DNA of 64,000 bases from Euzebya pacifica (GTDB taxonomy: Bacteria; Actinomycetota; Nitriliruptoria; Euzebyales; Euzebyaceae): the NCBI RefSeq assembly GCF_003344865.1, contig NZ_CP031165.1, forward strand, positions 2,361,910-2,425,909. The letters run 5' to 3'. The notes below the pieces were generated by a model. That model had not been told where the DNA came from, searched no databases, and saw nothing but the letters and a program-made list of their open reading frames with translations. Positions 1 to 9,017 of this stretch are shown piece by piece; within the stretch, counting starts at the first letter, position 1, and the number at the start of each line of letters is the position of its first letter. Made by a program: the position numbers and the translations under genes.

Positions 1-611
1 CCTCGGCCGGATTGGGCTTTCCCGCTGGGGACGTGGTCGACGACGCCACTCTGGCCGGCAAGGTGGCCGCCGACATCGGTGGCCCGGTGGCCCTGAAGCT
101 GTCTTCCACCACCCTCAACCACAAAACCTTGGGTGGGGGAGTGGCCCTTGGACTGACCGATGCCGAGGCGGTCACGTCAGCGGCGGAGCGCATGCTGAGC
201 ATGGCGCGTGACAACGGCGATGCCTCGGCGGTGGTCAGCGTCGAGGCCATGATGCCCGCGCCCGTCGAGCTGCTGCTCGGTGCCGTACGGGATCCCGCGC
301 TGGGTCCCTGTGTCGTCCTCGGGCTGGGTGGCTCGGTGGCTGAGGCACTTGCTGAGGTGGTCACCCTTCCCATCCCCCTCGAGCGCGACGCGGCCGCCTG
401 GATGCTGGATCACTCGGCCCTGGGGCGGATGCCTCTGGTCACGGCGCACCGCGGCGCGATTGAGGACGCGGTCGTGGCGTTGGCCTCATGGTTGGACCAC
501 CACGACGACGTCGTCTCGGTGGACATCAATCCGCTCGCCCTTTCGTTGGACGGGACCCTGACGGCGTTGGATGCCCGGGTTGTCCTCCACGTTGTCCCTG
601 AGGAACGCTGA
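1..611 (+). CDS. ADP-forming acyl-CoA synthetase, C-terminal ATP-grasp part (5' truncated)
   Basis: The reading frame is open to the left window edge, so only the last ~200 residues are present. They match the ATP-grasp domain of acetate/acyl-CoA ligases (ADP-forming): a segment around VALKLSS followed by HKTLGGGVALGL, then DPALGPCVVLGLGGSVAE and the late motif VDINPLAL. Family members make or consume an acyl-CoA with ATP and CoA through a phosphohistidine. The stop TGA overlaps the ATG of the next gene (ATGA), so it is the upstream part of the same operon. Its substrate cannot be read from the sequence; the context suggests an aromatic or alicyclic acid. Confidence 0.8.
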   Translation, partial: SAGLGFPAGDVVDDATLAGKVAADIGGPVALKLSSTTLNHKTLGGGVALGLTDAEAVTSAAERMLSMARDNGDASAVVSVEAMMPAPVELLLGAVRDPALGPCVVLGLGGSVAEALAEVVTLPIPLERDAAAWMLDHSALGRMPLVTAHRGAIEDAVVALASWLDHHDDVVSVDINPLALSLDGTLTALDARVVLHVVPEER

Positions 612-1099
612 TGAACGCATCCACGCTATCGGTCGAACGGCGCTTGGCCGTCCACGACTTCCTCAACCATGAGGCCGAGTTGCTCGACGCCCACGAATAC
701 CGGTCCTGGTTGGAGATGTGGGAGGACGACGGGATCTACTGGGTCCCCGCGTCGGACCGCTCCGCTGATGATCCTGACTCGGCCATCAACATCATCTATG
801 ACAACCGTCGCCGGATCGAACGCCGCGTGGCGCAGCTGGAGACTGGGTTGCGGCATGCCCAGATCCCCGCGTCGCGGTTGGTGCGGACGATCGGGACAAT
901 CTCGGCAACGGCCAGTGACGAAGGCGTCGATGTCCGCATGGCGTTCGTCCTGGTGGAGTCACGGAGGGAGCAGCACGTGTGGTCCGGACGGGTCGAGTAC
1001 GCCCTGCGCGCCCGGGACGAAGGGTTCGGGATCCGTCAGAAGAAGGTGCTGCTGGTCGATCCGCGGAAGCCGCTGCGCACCCTGGCCTTCCTTCCGTGA
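611..1099 (+). CDS. Aromatic-ring-hydroxylating dioxygenase, beta subunit
   Basis: This 162-residue protein has the NTF2/SnoaL-like fold of Rieske dioxygenase small subunits: an N-terminal helix followed by HEYRSWLEMWEDDGIYWVP, the conserved DNRRRIERRVAQLETG segment and C-terminal strands ending in KKVLLVD. Beta subunits are structural partners of the catalytic alpha subunit that carries the Rieske cluster and mononuclear iron. No alpha subunit, ferredoxin or reductase is visible in the window; the alpha gene may lie left of position 1. The start ATG overlaps the preceding stop by four bases, which indicates translational coupling. Confidence 0.85.
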   Translation: MNASTLSVERRLAVHDFLNHEAELLDAHEYRSWLEMWEDDGIYWVPASDRSADDPDSAINIIYDNRRRIERRVAQLETGLRHAQIPASRLVRTIGTISATASDEGVDVRMAFVLVESRREQHVWSGRVEYALRARDEGFGIRQKKVLLVDPRKPLRTLAFLP

Positions 1100-1169
1100 T
1101 GTCGCACGGTCTGACCGGGGTCGTGCGGCCAGGGTCGCACCTGAGCCCGGCGCGGGCAGGGTCGCTGCG

Positions 1170-2315
1170 GTGAGGGCGTCAGTCGCCGGCCTCGGTCTGA
1201 CGCCGATGACCACCACCCCTGGGCCCGACGTCGTGTCCCTCGCCGTGGCCGCCTTGAGGGACGCCGTGGCTGACGCCGGGGTTGCGCTGTCCGACCTGGA
1301 TGGGCTGCTCATCAACCGCAGTGGCGTCCCAGGCGATGGCAGCCTGTCATTGGACCTGGCCCGCACCGCTGGACTCGACGGGCTCGGCGTGCTCAAGGAA
1401 GTGGAGTGTCGAGGGACGACCGCGGCGCTGATATTGGCCGACGCATTCGCGTTGGTTGAGTCCGGAGCGGCCCAGACCGTCGCGGCCGTCTTTGCTGATG
1501 CACCGATTCGTCAGGGGGGGTCTGCCGGTGCCGGCTTCGCGCAATACGTCGGGAGCGGGCACCCGCGAGCGGTCGAACGGTCCGCCGGACTGCTCGGCGC
1601 GGTCCCGGCTTATGCACTGATCGCCGCGCGATACGCGGCCCTCCACGGCCTTTCCACCGAGGCGCTTGCCACCGTCGCGCTGACGACGCGCCAATGGGCG
1701 AGTGGCAACCCCCTCGCCGTGGCACGCGAGCCGCTGACGATGGAGGCCTACACCGCGAGCCCCATGGTTGCCACGCCCCTTCGTCGGCTGGACTGTGCTC
1801 GGCCCGTCAACGGGGCCGTGGCGTTGGTCGTCACCGCGAAGGGTTCCGATCATCCCACGGTGCGCGTCGTCGGTCAGGGAGGGGCTCACCCGGTCCGTCG
1901 CCGAATGGGCCCAGCCGAGAGCTGGTTCGACGACCACGTTCTCCCCGCAGCCGACACGGCGCTCCGGCAAGCCGGGATCACACGGGAGAACATCGATGTC
2001 CTTCAGCTCTACGACCCCTTCACGATTGTCACCCTGTGCTTGCTCGAAGCCCATGGCTTCGCCCCACCCGGCGAAGCGGCGGGTTGGATGCGGGACGGCC
2101 ATGGCGCACCCGGCGGGACACTCCCGCTCAACACCGGCGGCGGGCAACTATCGGGGTGGTACCTCCAGGGCATGACGCCAGTCGTGGAGGCCATCATCCA
2201 ACTGCGCGGTGACGGTGCAGGCCGACAGGTCCCGGACGCGCGGACCGCCTTCGTGGCAACGATGGGCGGTCGACTGGACAATCATTCCACGCTCGTCCTA
2301 CGACGGGAGGACTGA
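1170..2315 (+). CDS. Thiolase-fold protein of the SCP2/Ltp2 type, probable acyl-CoA aldolase
   Basis: I chose the GTG at 1170 because the thiolase N-terminus (VRASVAGLGLTPM) begins there; the frame is open much further upstream but that part shadows the dioxygenase gene. The 381-residue protein has the thiolase double fold. Cys80 (EVECRGT) is near the usual nucleophile position, but the C-terminal GHP-GATG motif of true thiolases is missing. In its place is NTGGGQLSGWYLQGM, with LYDPF before it. Ltp2-type retro-aldolases of steroid side-chain degradation share this Tyr-containing variant and need a DUF35 partner, and a DUF35 gene follows after 2 bp. I infer retro-aldol cleavage of a beta-hydroxyacyl-CoA; a degenerate thiolase is the alternative. 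Confidence 0.75.
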   Translation: MRASVAGLGLTPMTTTPGPDVVSLAVAALRDAVADAGVALSDLDGLLINRSGVPGDGSLSLDLARTAGLDGLGVLKEVECRGTTAALILADAFALVESGAAQTVAAVFADAPIRQGGSAGAGFAQYVGSGHPRAVERSAGLLGAVPAYALIAARYAALHGLSTEALATVALTTRQWASGNPLAVAREPLTMEAYTASPMVATPLRRLDCARPVNGAVALVVTAKGSDHPTVRVVGQGGAHPVRRRMGPAESWFDDHVLPAADTALRQAGITRENIDVLQLYDPFTIVTLCLLEAHGFAPPGEAAGWMRDGHGAPGGTLPLNTGGGQLSGWYLQGMTPVVEAIIQLRGDGAGRQVPDARTAFVATMGGRLDNHSTLVLRRED

Positions 2316-2317
2316 CC

Positions 2318-2737
2318 ATGAGTGATTGGCTTGTCGACGACACGCTCGCTCCACCGGTCACGGAGCGATGCGAGCCATTCCACGCGGCGGCTTCGAACGG
2401 ACGCGTGGTGCTGCCGTCCTGTGAGGCCTGCGCGGGGCCGGTCGAACTCGATCAGGTCGCCTGTCACCGATGTGGCGCCGTCGGCACCGTGTGGCATGAA
2501 GTGCCGCGACGCGCCAAGGTCCACGCGTCCTCGTTGGTCCATCGTGTCGCCCCCCCGCAAATCCTGTCAGACCAGCCCTATCTTCTGATTGACGTCGAGT
2601 TCGAGAGCGGGCACCGTTTGGTGCTGACCACGACTCGGCCATGGGCGGAGCCACCAGAGATTGGTCTGGAGGTACCCATTGGGTTTCGCCGCGTCGGCGA
2701 GGTGCACCTCCCCGCAGTGGATACGCCCTTCCGTTGA
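2318..2737 (+). CDS. DUF35 zinc-ribbon/OB-fold protein, partner of the preceding thiolase-like protein
   Basis: This 139-residue protein has a rubredoxin-like zinc ribbon with Cys35, Cys38, Cys49 and Cys52 (CEAC and CHRC), followed by a small OB fold. DUF35 proteins of this size bind SCP2-thiolase-like enzymes; in the Ltp2 system the DUF35 subunit is required for aldolase activity and can channel CoA esters. The gene starts 2 bp after the thiolase-like gene, the usual arrangement for an obligate complex. A second such pair is present at 14939-16569. Confidence 0.8.
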   Translation: MSDWLVDDTLAPPVTERCEPFHAAASNGRVVLPSCEACAGPVELDQVACHRCGAVGTVWHEVPRRAKVHASSLVHRVAPPQILSDQPYLLIDVEFESGHRLVLTTTRPWAEPPEIGLEVPIGFRRVGEVHLPAVDTPFR

Positions 2738-2840
2738 CTGGAACGGGTCCATGTCCCGCCGGTTGGCCCGTCCGTACGCTGCGAAGCGAGATACCGATGG
2801 GTTGCCTCGGTCTGACCGAGGCAGAGATGTTGATTGAAGG

Positions 2841-3629
2841 GTGCACGAGCAAATGGGCCTCCACGAAGACATGGGTGACCGGCTGTACACGGCCATGCAG
2901 ACCGGTGAGGCGATAGACCCGCTCACCGACGAGCTACCTGACATGTCCGTGGATGACGCCTATGCGGTGCAGACCCGGTTGGTCGAGCGACTCAGCCAGG
3001 ACGGTGCGACAGTCGTCGGCTACAAGCTCGGCCTCACCTCCCGCCCGATGCAGCAAATGATCGGGGTCGACCAACCCGACTTCGCACCGGTCCTGTCCCA
3101 CATGGTCCACGACGAGTCGTCCCCGGTTGACCTGTCCCGCTTCATCCAGCCGAAGATCGAGGCCGAGATCGCGCTGGTCCTCAAGGAACCGCTTCGTGGC
3201 CCGGGCGTGACCACCCTTCAGGCGGGCCGGGCTGTCGCGGGGGCTGTGGCCTCCTTGGAACTCGTCGACAGCCGGGTCAAGGATTGGAAGATCCGGTTGG
3301 CTGACACGGTCGCTGACCTGGCCAGTGCGGGCGCCATCGTGCTGGGTCAAACCCTCGCCCCGCTCGAAGGCTGGGACCTACGGCTGTCCGGAATGATGGT
3401 CGAGCGCAATGGTGAATTGGAGGACACCGGGGCGGGTGCCGCGGCCCTCGGCAGTCCGCTGGCCGCTGTTGCGTGGCTGGCCAACACGCTCGCACCGTAC
3501 GGCGTGGAGTTGCAGCCGGGCCACGTAATCATGACGGGTGCGCTGCACCGCGCGTTCGAGGTGGAGCCGGGCGACCTGGTTCGAGCAGAGTTCGACCGAA
3601 TCGGTGCCGTCACCGTTCGATTCGTGTGA
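2841..3629 (+). CDS. 2-oxopent-4-enoate hydratase / 4-oxalocrotonate decarboxylase family protein
   Basis: The protein has up to 262 residues. The GTG at 2841 is the longest start; ATGs at 2853 and 2871 are alternatives. It belongs to the fumarylacetoacetate-hydrolase fold group that includes MhpD, BphH, HsaE and the related decarboxylases. Visible family motifs are VGYKLGLTSRPMQQ, PKIEAEIALVL (acidic metal ligands) and SLELVDSRVKDWKI. The enzyme hydrates 2-hydroxypenta-2,4-dienoate-type products of meta ring cleavage to 4-hydroxy-2-oxo acids. Its place just before the acylating aldehyde dehydrogenase and the aldolase fits the hydratase better than the decarboxylase. Confidence 0.82.
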   Translation: MHEQMGLHEDMGDRLYTAMQTGEAIDPLTDELPDMSVDDAYAVQTRLVERLSQDGATVVGYKLGLTSRPMQQMIGVDQPDFAPVLSHMVHDESSPVDLSRFIQPKIEAEIALVLKEPLRGPGVTTLQAGRAVAGAVASLELVDSRVKDWKIRLADTVADLASAGAIVLGQTLAPLEGWDLRLSGMMVERNGELEDTGAGAAALGSPLAAVAWLANTLAPYGVELQPGHVIMTGALHRAFEVEPGDLVRAEFDRIGAVTVRFV

Positions 3630-3683
3630 CCTCTCCGAGATACAAACCAAGACGATACCAACAACGTTGGAAGTGAGGACTAG

Positions 3684-4595
3684 ATGAGTTCAGTACCCTG
3701 CGCAATCGTCGGATCCGGGAACATCGGCACCGACTTGATGTACAAGCTCCTGCGATCGCCACACCTCGATCCGGTGGCGATGGTTGGTATTGACCCGAAG
3801 TCTGAAGGTTTGGCCCGGGCCCGCCGGGAAGGGTTGGCGGCCACGGATGAGGGGGTTGACTGGCTTATGGCCAATGTCGAGGACCTCGGGGTCACGACCG
3901 TCTTCGAGGCCACTTCGGCATGGGTCCATCGTCAGAACGCCCCGCGATATGAGGCCGCGGGGATGCGCTGCGTTGATCTCACTCCGGCCAAAATCGGACC
4001 ACTGGTGGTGCCGCCGGTCAACCTTGACGAGCACCGTGACGCCACCAACGTGAACCTGATCACGTGTGGAGGACAAGCAACCGTACCGATGGTGCATGCG
4101 GTGAGCAGGGTCTCGTCGGTTCGCTACGCCGAGATCGTGTCGTCCGTCGCGTCGGTGTCAGCGGGCCCCGGGACGCGCCAGAACATCGACGAGTTCACAC
4201 TCACGACCTCCAAGGCCCTTGTTGAGGTGGGCGGCGCCCAGACCGGTAAGGCCATCATGGTGCTCAATCCCGCTGACCCCCCGATCCTCATGCGCAACAC
4301 GGTGTTCTGTGCGGTCGAGGAAGACCATGACAAGGACGCGATCGTCGACTCCATTCACCGCATGGTGGCCGAGGTGTCGGCGTATGTACCGGGTTACCGC
4401 CTCGTGGCCGACCCTGTCTTCGAGAATGGTCGCTACGACACACCGCGTGGCGAGGTTACGACCCGCGTGGTTGTCCTCCTCGAAGTCGCAGGCGCAGGGG
4501 ACTTCTTCCCGCCGTATGCAGGCAACCTCGACATCATGACCGCCTCTGCGGTGCGCGTGGCTGAGTCCGCCATCCCCTCCGGAGTTTCCGTATGA
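3684..4595 (+). CDS. mhpF: Acetaldehyde dehydrogenase (acylating) of meta-cleavage pathways
   Basis: This 303-residue protein has an N-terminal Rossmann motif, GSGNIGTD at residues 10-17, and the catalytic cysteine Cys128 in [11 protein letters not shown]. Length and motifs agree with MhpF/BphJ/HsaG. The enzyme turns acetaldehyde (or propanal), NAD+ and CoA into acyl-CoA, and forms a channelling complex with the aldolase encoded next. The aldolase start lies inside its last codons (ATG at 4592), which supports coupled expression and complex assembly. Confidence 0.93.
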   Translation: MSSVPCAIVGSGNIGTDLMYKLLRSPHLDPVAMVGIDPKSEGLARARREGLAATDEGVDWLMANVEDLGVTTVFEATSAWVHRQNAPRYEAAGMRCVDLTPAKIGPLVVPPVNLDEHRDATNVNLITCGGQATVPMVHAVSRVSSVRYAEIVSSVASVSAGPGTRQNIDEFTLTTSKALVEVGGAQTGKAIMVLNPADPPILMRNTVFCAVEEDHDKDAIVDSIHRMVAEVSAYVPGYRLVADPVFENGRYDTPRGEVTTRVVVLLEVAGAGDFFPPYAGNLDIMTASAVRVAESAIPSGVSV

Positions 4596-5620
4596 CCACT
4601 GCAACCACCAACGCTTCGCCCGCCTTCCGTCTGACCGACTCGACGCTCCGGGACGGGTCCCACGCGGTCCATCACCAGTTCACTGCCGGACAGGTGAGAT
4701 CGGTTGTCGTTGCCCTCGACAAGGCCGGCGTCCCGGTGATCGAGGTCACCCATGGAGATGGACTGGGCGGGTCGTCGTTCAACTATGGCTTCTCCGGAAC
4801 CCGGGAGATGGATCTCATCAGCGTGGCCGTCGAGACTGCCGAGCGGGCCCGCATCGCGGTCCTCATGGTGCCCGGTATCGGGTTGAAGGACCACCTGCGC
4901 GAGGTGGCGGAGAAGGGCGTGCAGATCGCGAGGATTGCGACGCACTGTACCGAGGCCGACGTCACCCAGCAGCACATCGGACTCACGAAGGAGCTGGGCA
5001 TGGAGGCCGTTGGTTTCCTCATGCTGGCCCACAAGCTGTCGCCGGAGGACCTCCTCGAGCAAGCCCGAAAGATGCAGGATTATGGTGCTGACTGCGTCTA
5101 CGTAGTGGACTCTGCCGGTGCGCTGACCATCAGCGAGGCGAAGCGACGCGTGGCCACGCTCAAGGCGGGCCTGGACGTCGAGGTGGGAATCCACGCCCAC
5201 AACAACCTTTCCCTGGCGGTGGCCAACTCCCTCGGAGCCCTTGAAGAGGGCGTCGACCAAATCGATGGCTGCAGCGTCGGGCTCGGCGCGGGCGCGGGCA
5301 ACTGCCCCACTGAGGTACTCGTGGCGGTCTGTGACCGGCAGGACATCCCAACTGGCGTGGACACGTTCAGCGTCATCGATGCTGCCGAGACCGTGGTCCG
5401 CCCGCTTCAACCCACCCAAGGGGTCATCGACCGAGACGGGCTGCTTCTCGGCTACGCGGGGGTCTATGGCTCCTTCCTGCATCACGTCAAGGCGGCTGCG
5501 AGCCGGTACGACGTGTCGTCGAGCGACATCATCCTGGAGCTGGGACGCCGAGGCATGGTCGGTGGACAGGAGGACATGATCATCGACGTCGCGCTGCAAC
5601 TGAAGTCGGGTGGCGCATAA
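4592..5620 (+). CDS. mhpE: 4-hydroxy-2-oxovalerate aldolase
   Basis: This 342-residue class II pyruvate aldolase has an HMGL-like TIM barrel: [15 protein letters not shown] (Arg20, Asp21, His24) at the N-terminus, the metal-binding [14 protein letters not shown] motif, and the C-terminal communication domain that docks on the dehydrogenase. It splits 4-hydroxy-2-oxo acids into pyruvate and an aldehyde that passes to the preceding enzyme. It is the last gene of the left-hand operon. The extradiol ring-cleavage dioxygenase and C-C hydrolase that would feed it are not in the window. Confidence 0.93.
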   Translation: MTTATTNASPAFRLTDSTLRDGSHAVHHQFTAGQVRSVVVALDKAGVPVIEVTHGDGLGGSSFNYGFSGTREMDLISVAVETAERARIAVLMVPGIGLKDHLREVAEKGVQIARIATHCTEADVTQQHIGLTKELGMEAVGFLMLAHKLSPEDLLEQARKMQDYGADCVYVVDSAGALTISEAKRRVATLKAGLDVEVGIHAHNNLSLAVANSLGALEEGVDQIDGCSVGLGAGAGNCPTEVLVAVCDRQDIPTGVDTFSVIDAAETVVRPLQPTQGVIDRDGLLLGYAGVYGSFLHHVKAAASRYDVSSSDIILELGRRGMVGGQEDMIIDVALQLKSGGA

Positions 5621-5808
5621 GTCTCCATCGAGCCGTAGGACAGGCGAAGGCAGCAGGGGAGAGAGGCACGTCGGGTCGAATCCTCCAGAGTCGGCTTGCC
5701 AAGCACTACATGCCGTCCAGGGGCCATTCCTCCTCGCTGCGGGTGCATTGAGGAATGTGTCGCAAGCCACGTACCCGAACCGCTGCTAGTGTCGAACGCC
5801 GCAGATGG

Positions 5809-6254
5809 TCATCGCCGCGTGTCGAACCGCGCCGCCGGGTTGGACGGATGTGCCAGATCAACCTCGACGAAGCGGGCTGTCGCCGTCACGATCCGTCGCC
5901 CGGCTTGGGACGCCGAGGCTTCCATGTACAGATCGCGCCCGCGACGACCGACCAGCGTTGCGGAGAGTTCGGTATCGACATCGAGCTGCGTGGGCAGTCG
6001 ATAGGTGACGTGTAGGTCGCGCGTGACTGCAGGGACCATGATGCGTACCAAGACGAATCCCGAAGAGATCATCCAGAATCGCCGCTACGGCGCGCCGTGT
6101 GCAACGTCGGGCGCGCCACCATGGGTGATGTCGAACCTCTGGATGGCACGAACGGCCTGACCTTCGGCGACGTAGACCTTCAAGCCGAGACCTGGTTCGC
6201 CAATTCGGCCATCAGTCAAGGCGCTCAGGCGGGGGCGCCGCCGTCGCATCGGAG
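5809..6254 (-). pseudogene. Frameshifted hotdog thioesterase, paralogue of the gene at 9442-9969
   Basis: On the minus strand an ATG at 6254 opens a frame that reads through GLGLKVYVAEGQAVRAIQRF and ITHGGAPDVAHG, then hits a stop near 6090. The rest of the protein (MISSGFVLVRIMVPAVTRDL onward, ending at 5809) continues in another frame. Lined up with the intact paralogue, this copy lacks one base in the segment that should encode HGGAVAAVLDD, so the break is a 1-nt deletion near 6088-6100. The N-terminal CFVCGKDNP motif of the intact copy is also missing. The two copies look about 80% identical in DNA by eye. The gene is probably dead. Confidence 0.75.
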
Positions 6255-6525
6255 GGTTCCGTCATGACCCCTGGTTCCACGTCAGCGACCGCTGCGAGGG
6301 AGCCGCAACGGACCGCGCTCCTGGGATTGAAATGCAGCGTCTGCAAGATCGCGTGGCGTGGGATTCGTCCTGAGCCATCCACGGCCCGAGTCGAGCTCCC
6401 ACTCCTGCCGACCTTCGACCGACGGTCGAAAAACCAACTATCACATTACAAATAGAATGATGGTAGGGTGGCGCCAGAATCCTAGAGCGCCGCATTCTGG
6501 CGGTGGCCTCGCACGCGGGAGCCGA

Positions 6526-7338
6526 ATGATGTTGTCATCAGACCCCTTGGAGACGTCTGTTGTTGGGCGGGCGTTCTCGATCCTGTTCTGCTTCGATGGT
6601 CGACGTCACGAGCTGAGCCTCGCGGAGATCACTGAGCGCGTCGGCCTGCCGAAGACGACCGTGCACCGACTGGCCGCCCACTTGCTGGAGCAGGGGGTCC
6701 TCGAGCGCGGTTCCGCCGGCTGCTACCGGCTGGGGATGCGGCTCTTCGAGCTCGGGAACCTCGTCCCGAGCCAACGGAGGCTCCGATCGACCGCGCTTCC
6801 TTTCATAGAAGACCTCTACGAGGCCACCCACCAAGTCATTCACTTCGGGGTCCTGGACGACATCGAAGTCATCTACCTCGAACGCATCACTGGCCATGAC
6901 GGCGTAAGTTGCCCTACCCGGATCGGCGGACGAATGCCGGCGCACTGCACGGCGGTAGGAAAGGCCATTCTTGCCCACCGGCCGGAGGCGCTGGGGCGCA
7001 CAGTCCAGGCGGGCCTGTCCCGGCGTACCCCCCACACCATCGCGGACGAGGCGCGCCTTGTAGCGGACCTCCAGGAAATCGCCCGATCCGGTCTCGCCTA
7101 TGACTGGCAAGAAGGCCAGGTGGGAGTGTCCTGCGTCGCGGCTCCAGTGTTCAACCGGGACGGCAAGGCTGTTGCCGCCCTTTCCGTGACCTCGCATGCC
7201 ATCCACAAGCGAAGCGAACGTTTTGCCGGGGCGGTACAAGCCACAGCGGCGTCGCTGACTCGGACGCTGCGCCATATGCCCGACGCCTATTGGGACCACA
7301 GTGACTTGTCCGCTGAACTCAGGGGCTCCTCGGCCTGA
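6526..7338 (+). CDS. IclR-family transcriptional regulator
   Basis: I start at ATG 6526, preceded by GGGAG; the longer open frame upstream has no conserved content. The 270-residue protein has an N-terminal winged helix-turn-helix (LSLAEITERVGLPKTTVHRLAAHLLEQGVL, about residues 29-58, quoted here only by its ends LSLAEITERV and HLLEQGVL) and a C-terminal effector domain with GGRMPAHCTAVGKAILAH and GVSCVAAPVFNRDGKAVAAL, both typical of IclR. Such proteins bind aromatic acids or other small effectors and control nearby degradation operons. It lies between the meta-cleavage operon and the thioesterase/BtrH operon. The AT-rich stretch 6430-6460 just upstream is a likely promoter or operator region. 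Confidence 0.9.
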   Translation: MMLSSDPLETSVVGRAFSILFCFDGRRHELSLAEITERVGLPKTTVHRLAAHLLEQGVLERGSAGCYRLGMRLFELGNLVPSQRRLRSTALPFIEDLYEATHQVIHFGVLDDIEVIYLERITGHDGVSCPTRIGGRMPAHCTAVGKAILAHRPEALGRTVQAGLSRRTPHTIADEARLVADLQEIARSGLAYDWQEGQVGVSCVAAPVFNRDGKAVAALSVTSHAIHKRSERFAGAVQATAASLTRTLRHMPDAYWDHSDLSAELRGSSA

Positions 7339-7520
7339 CAAGGCGTTGCGCGCTTCCATCCATCGGATGGCCGAGTCGGGAAGATCCCGGACCTCGGCTG
7401 GCCCCCGGAGCTCCGGGCCACCGGTCTCGCGCGCGTCCCAAACGGTTGCTGAGGGCCAGCATGGTTCTTGGCCTGCCCTTGGTCGCCGACATCCGCCGGG
7501 CGATGCCGGCTCCCTACGCA

Positions 7521-8037
7521 CTACCTCGCGGCCGAGGGGATCTCGATGTCCCGGGTCAGCAGCGCGCGGATGCAGGAGTTGCGGAGATCGCGGAACTGCC
7601 TGTCCGGCATGCCGAGTGCCTGGACGGCGGGGTTCCAGATGCGGTTGCGGTAGTGGTTGCGGTCGACCGGGTCGGTCTCGCGAGGTCTCTGGTGTCGACC
7701 TTCGCTCGGGTGTACTCGCGGGCCGTGGCCAGTGAGACGTCCAGGTCCGCGGCGATCTCGCGCAGCTCCTTGGCGCGTTGCACCTTGGCTGCCGGGAGCT
7801 GACGCCCGCCGATTGCCGGGAACAGCAGGTCGCCGGTGTCGAGCTGCAGGCGGTCGAGGTAGGCGGCCAGTCGCTGGGGGAGCGGGCCGAGCAGGGGAGT
7901 GGTGCGCTGCTCGCCATGCTTGGCGGGCTCGCCGACAAAGAGCCTGCCGTGGTGGACGGCGTAGGCGGTCCAGCCCCCCGTACTGTCAGGGGCTGCTGTC
8001 AGGACCGGGATGAGGACCGCCTTCAGGATGACCCAGG
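7521..8037 (-). pseudogene. Tyrosine recombinase (phage-type integrase) remnant
   Basis: Read on the minus strand, 8037-7700 gives STGGWTAYAVHHGRLFVGEP and then QRTTPLLGPLPQRLAAYLD and DTGDLLFPAIGG, the strand-rich start of an integrase catalytic domain. After a frameshift near 7690 the other frame gives DPVDRNHYRNRIWNPAVQAL and FRDLRNSCIRALLTRDI before a stop at 7521. RDLRNSCIRALL resembles the HxLR box of tyrosine recombinases. The segment AAKVQRAKELREIAADLDV between them looks like inserted or shuffled sequence. There is no final LGH/Tyr block, so the gene is degraded and inactive. It marks an old mobile-element insertion. Confidence 0.6.
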
Positions 8038-8045
8038 AGGCATGG

Positions 8046-8398
8046 ATGGAGCTACGCGCGATGCGAGCGTTGCGTGAGGCTGGCGCGACGTGGAAGGAGA
8101 TCGGCGAGACTGGCGAACGGCCAAGAAGTCCCTGACCGATGAGCAGGGCAAGCCGCCGAAGTACGGGCCCCGGCGCCGGTCGCCTGGCCGGGTCATCGAT
8201 CCGTTCACGGCGGTGATCGATGCGTGGTTGCGGATCGATCCGCTACTTGCGGGCGACCACGATCCACGAGCGGCAAGGGCCGTGTCGAGTGTCAGGTCTC
8301 CATCGCCCGCAACCAGGTGCTGGCGGGCCGTGCGTTCACTTCCACCGATGACATGGACGCCTTCGCAGGCGTACCGCGCGTCGCTGCTGCGGTAACAC
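8046..8398 (+). pseudogene. IS21-family transposase (IstA) remnant
   Basis: Three plus-strand frames together recall an IstA protein. MELRAMRALREAGATWKEIG starts at 8046, DWRTAKKSLTDEQGKPPKYG follows in another frame, and RVIDPFTAVIDAWLRIDPLL, LRATTIHER and RNQVLAGRAFTSTDDMDAF follow. These match the N-terminal helix-turn-helix, the DPF...WL...IHER linker and a more distal transposase segment, with the catalytic core missing between them. At least two frameshifts and an internal deletion are implied. No terminal repeats were found. It abuts the integrase remnant, so this stretch is a scar of successive insertions. Confidence 0.55.
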
Positions 8399-8411
8399 CG
8401 TTCAGCTCTGC

Positions 8412-9017
8412 TCACCGAGGACCATCTCCAATTGTCAACCCACCGAGCATCCAATCGACAACTTCTTGGGTCAGCGCATCCAAGCTCAGCGTCCCCTCGG
8501 GCCGGTACCAGATAGGAATGGAGTTCAATCCACCGAACATGAGCTTTACCGCCGGCCTGACCGGCAAGGACCTGAACTCACCTGCCTCAATCCCTTCTTG
8601 CAGGATCTGGATCAGCCGACGCTCATGTCTCTCTCGGACATCGGCAAACTGTTCGTGCGTGGAACGATCCAGCAGTACATTCACGTTCTCACCCAGTACC
8701 TGACCCTCCACGGACGTTGCGACGACTGTCACGTGAGCCTTCACGAACGCTCGCAACTTTGATTCCGCAGATCCCTCCGTCAAAGCCGCCTGTTTGGCGA
8801 TACGGGACGTCACCTGCTCCAGGATCAGTGCCAACAACTGCTCTTTGCTGCTGACGTAGTAGTACAGGCTGGCCTTGGACAAGCCGATTCGCTCGCCTAT
8901 GCGTTCCAATGTCGCGTTGGCGAACCCCTGCAGCGCGAATTCCTCCGCGGCCGCTTTCAAGATCATCTCGCGTCGCAACTCATGCCGGCGCGACTGACGA
9001 CAATTGTCTGGTGCCAA
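8412..9017 (-). CDS. TetR-family transcriptional regulator
   Basis: This 201-residue protein starts at TTG 9017, with AGGAGG nine bases upstream. The N-terminal helix-turn-helix is clear: REMILKAAAEEFALQGFANA, then IGERIGLSKASLYYYVSSKE, about residues 17-63. The C-terminal ligand domain with FVKAHVTVVATSVEGQ and MFGGLNSIPIWYRPEG resembles TetR regulators that bind CoA esters or acids in lipid and aromatic catabolism. Two short perfect palindromes lie at its 5' end (8999-9008 GACAATTGTC and 9044-9053 ATGGCGCCAT) and could be autoregulatory sites. It stands alone on the minus strand, downstream of the thioesterase operon. Confidence 0.88.
   Translation of the reverse strand: MAPDNCRQSRRHELRREMILKAAAEEFALQGFANATLERIGERIGLSKASLYYYVSSKEQLLALILEQVTSRIAKQAALTEGSAESKLRAFVKAHVTVVATSVEGQVLGENVNVLLDRSTHEQFADVRERHERRLIQILQEGIEAGEFRSLPVRPAVKLMFGGLNSIPIWYRPEGTLSLDALTQEVVDWMLGGLTIGDGPR

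Noticed and set aside
669-1169. Extended N-terminus for the thiolase-like gene
   Set aside because: It overlaps the dioxygenase beta subunit in another frame and is low-complexity; the thiolase fold starts at GTG 1170.
4433-5770. 445-codon minus-strand frame opposite the aldolase
   Set aside because: It lies antisense to a well-identified aldolase and lacks any conserved motif.
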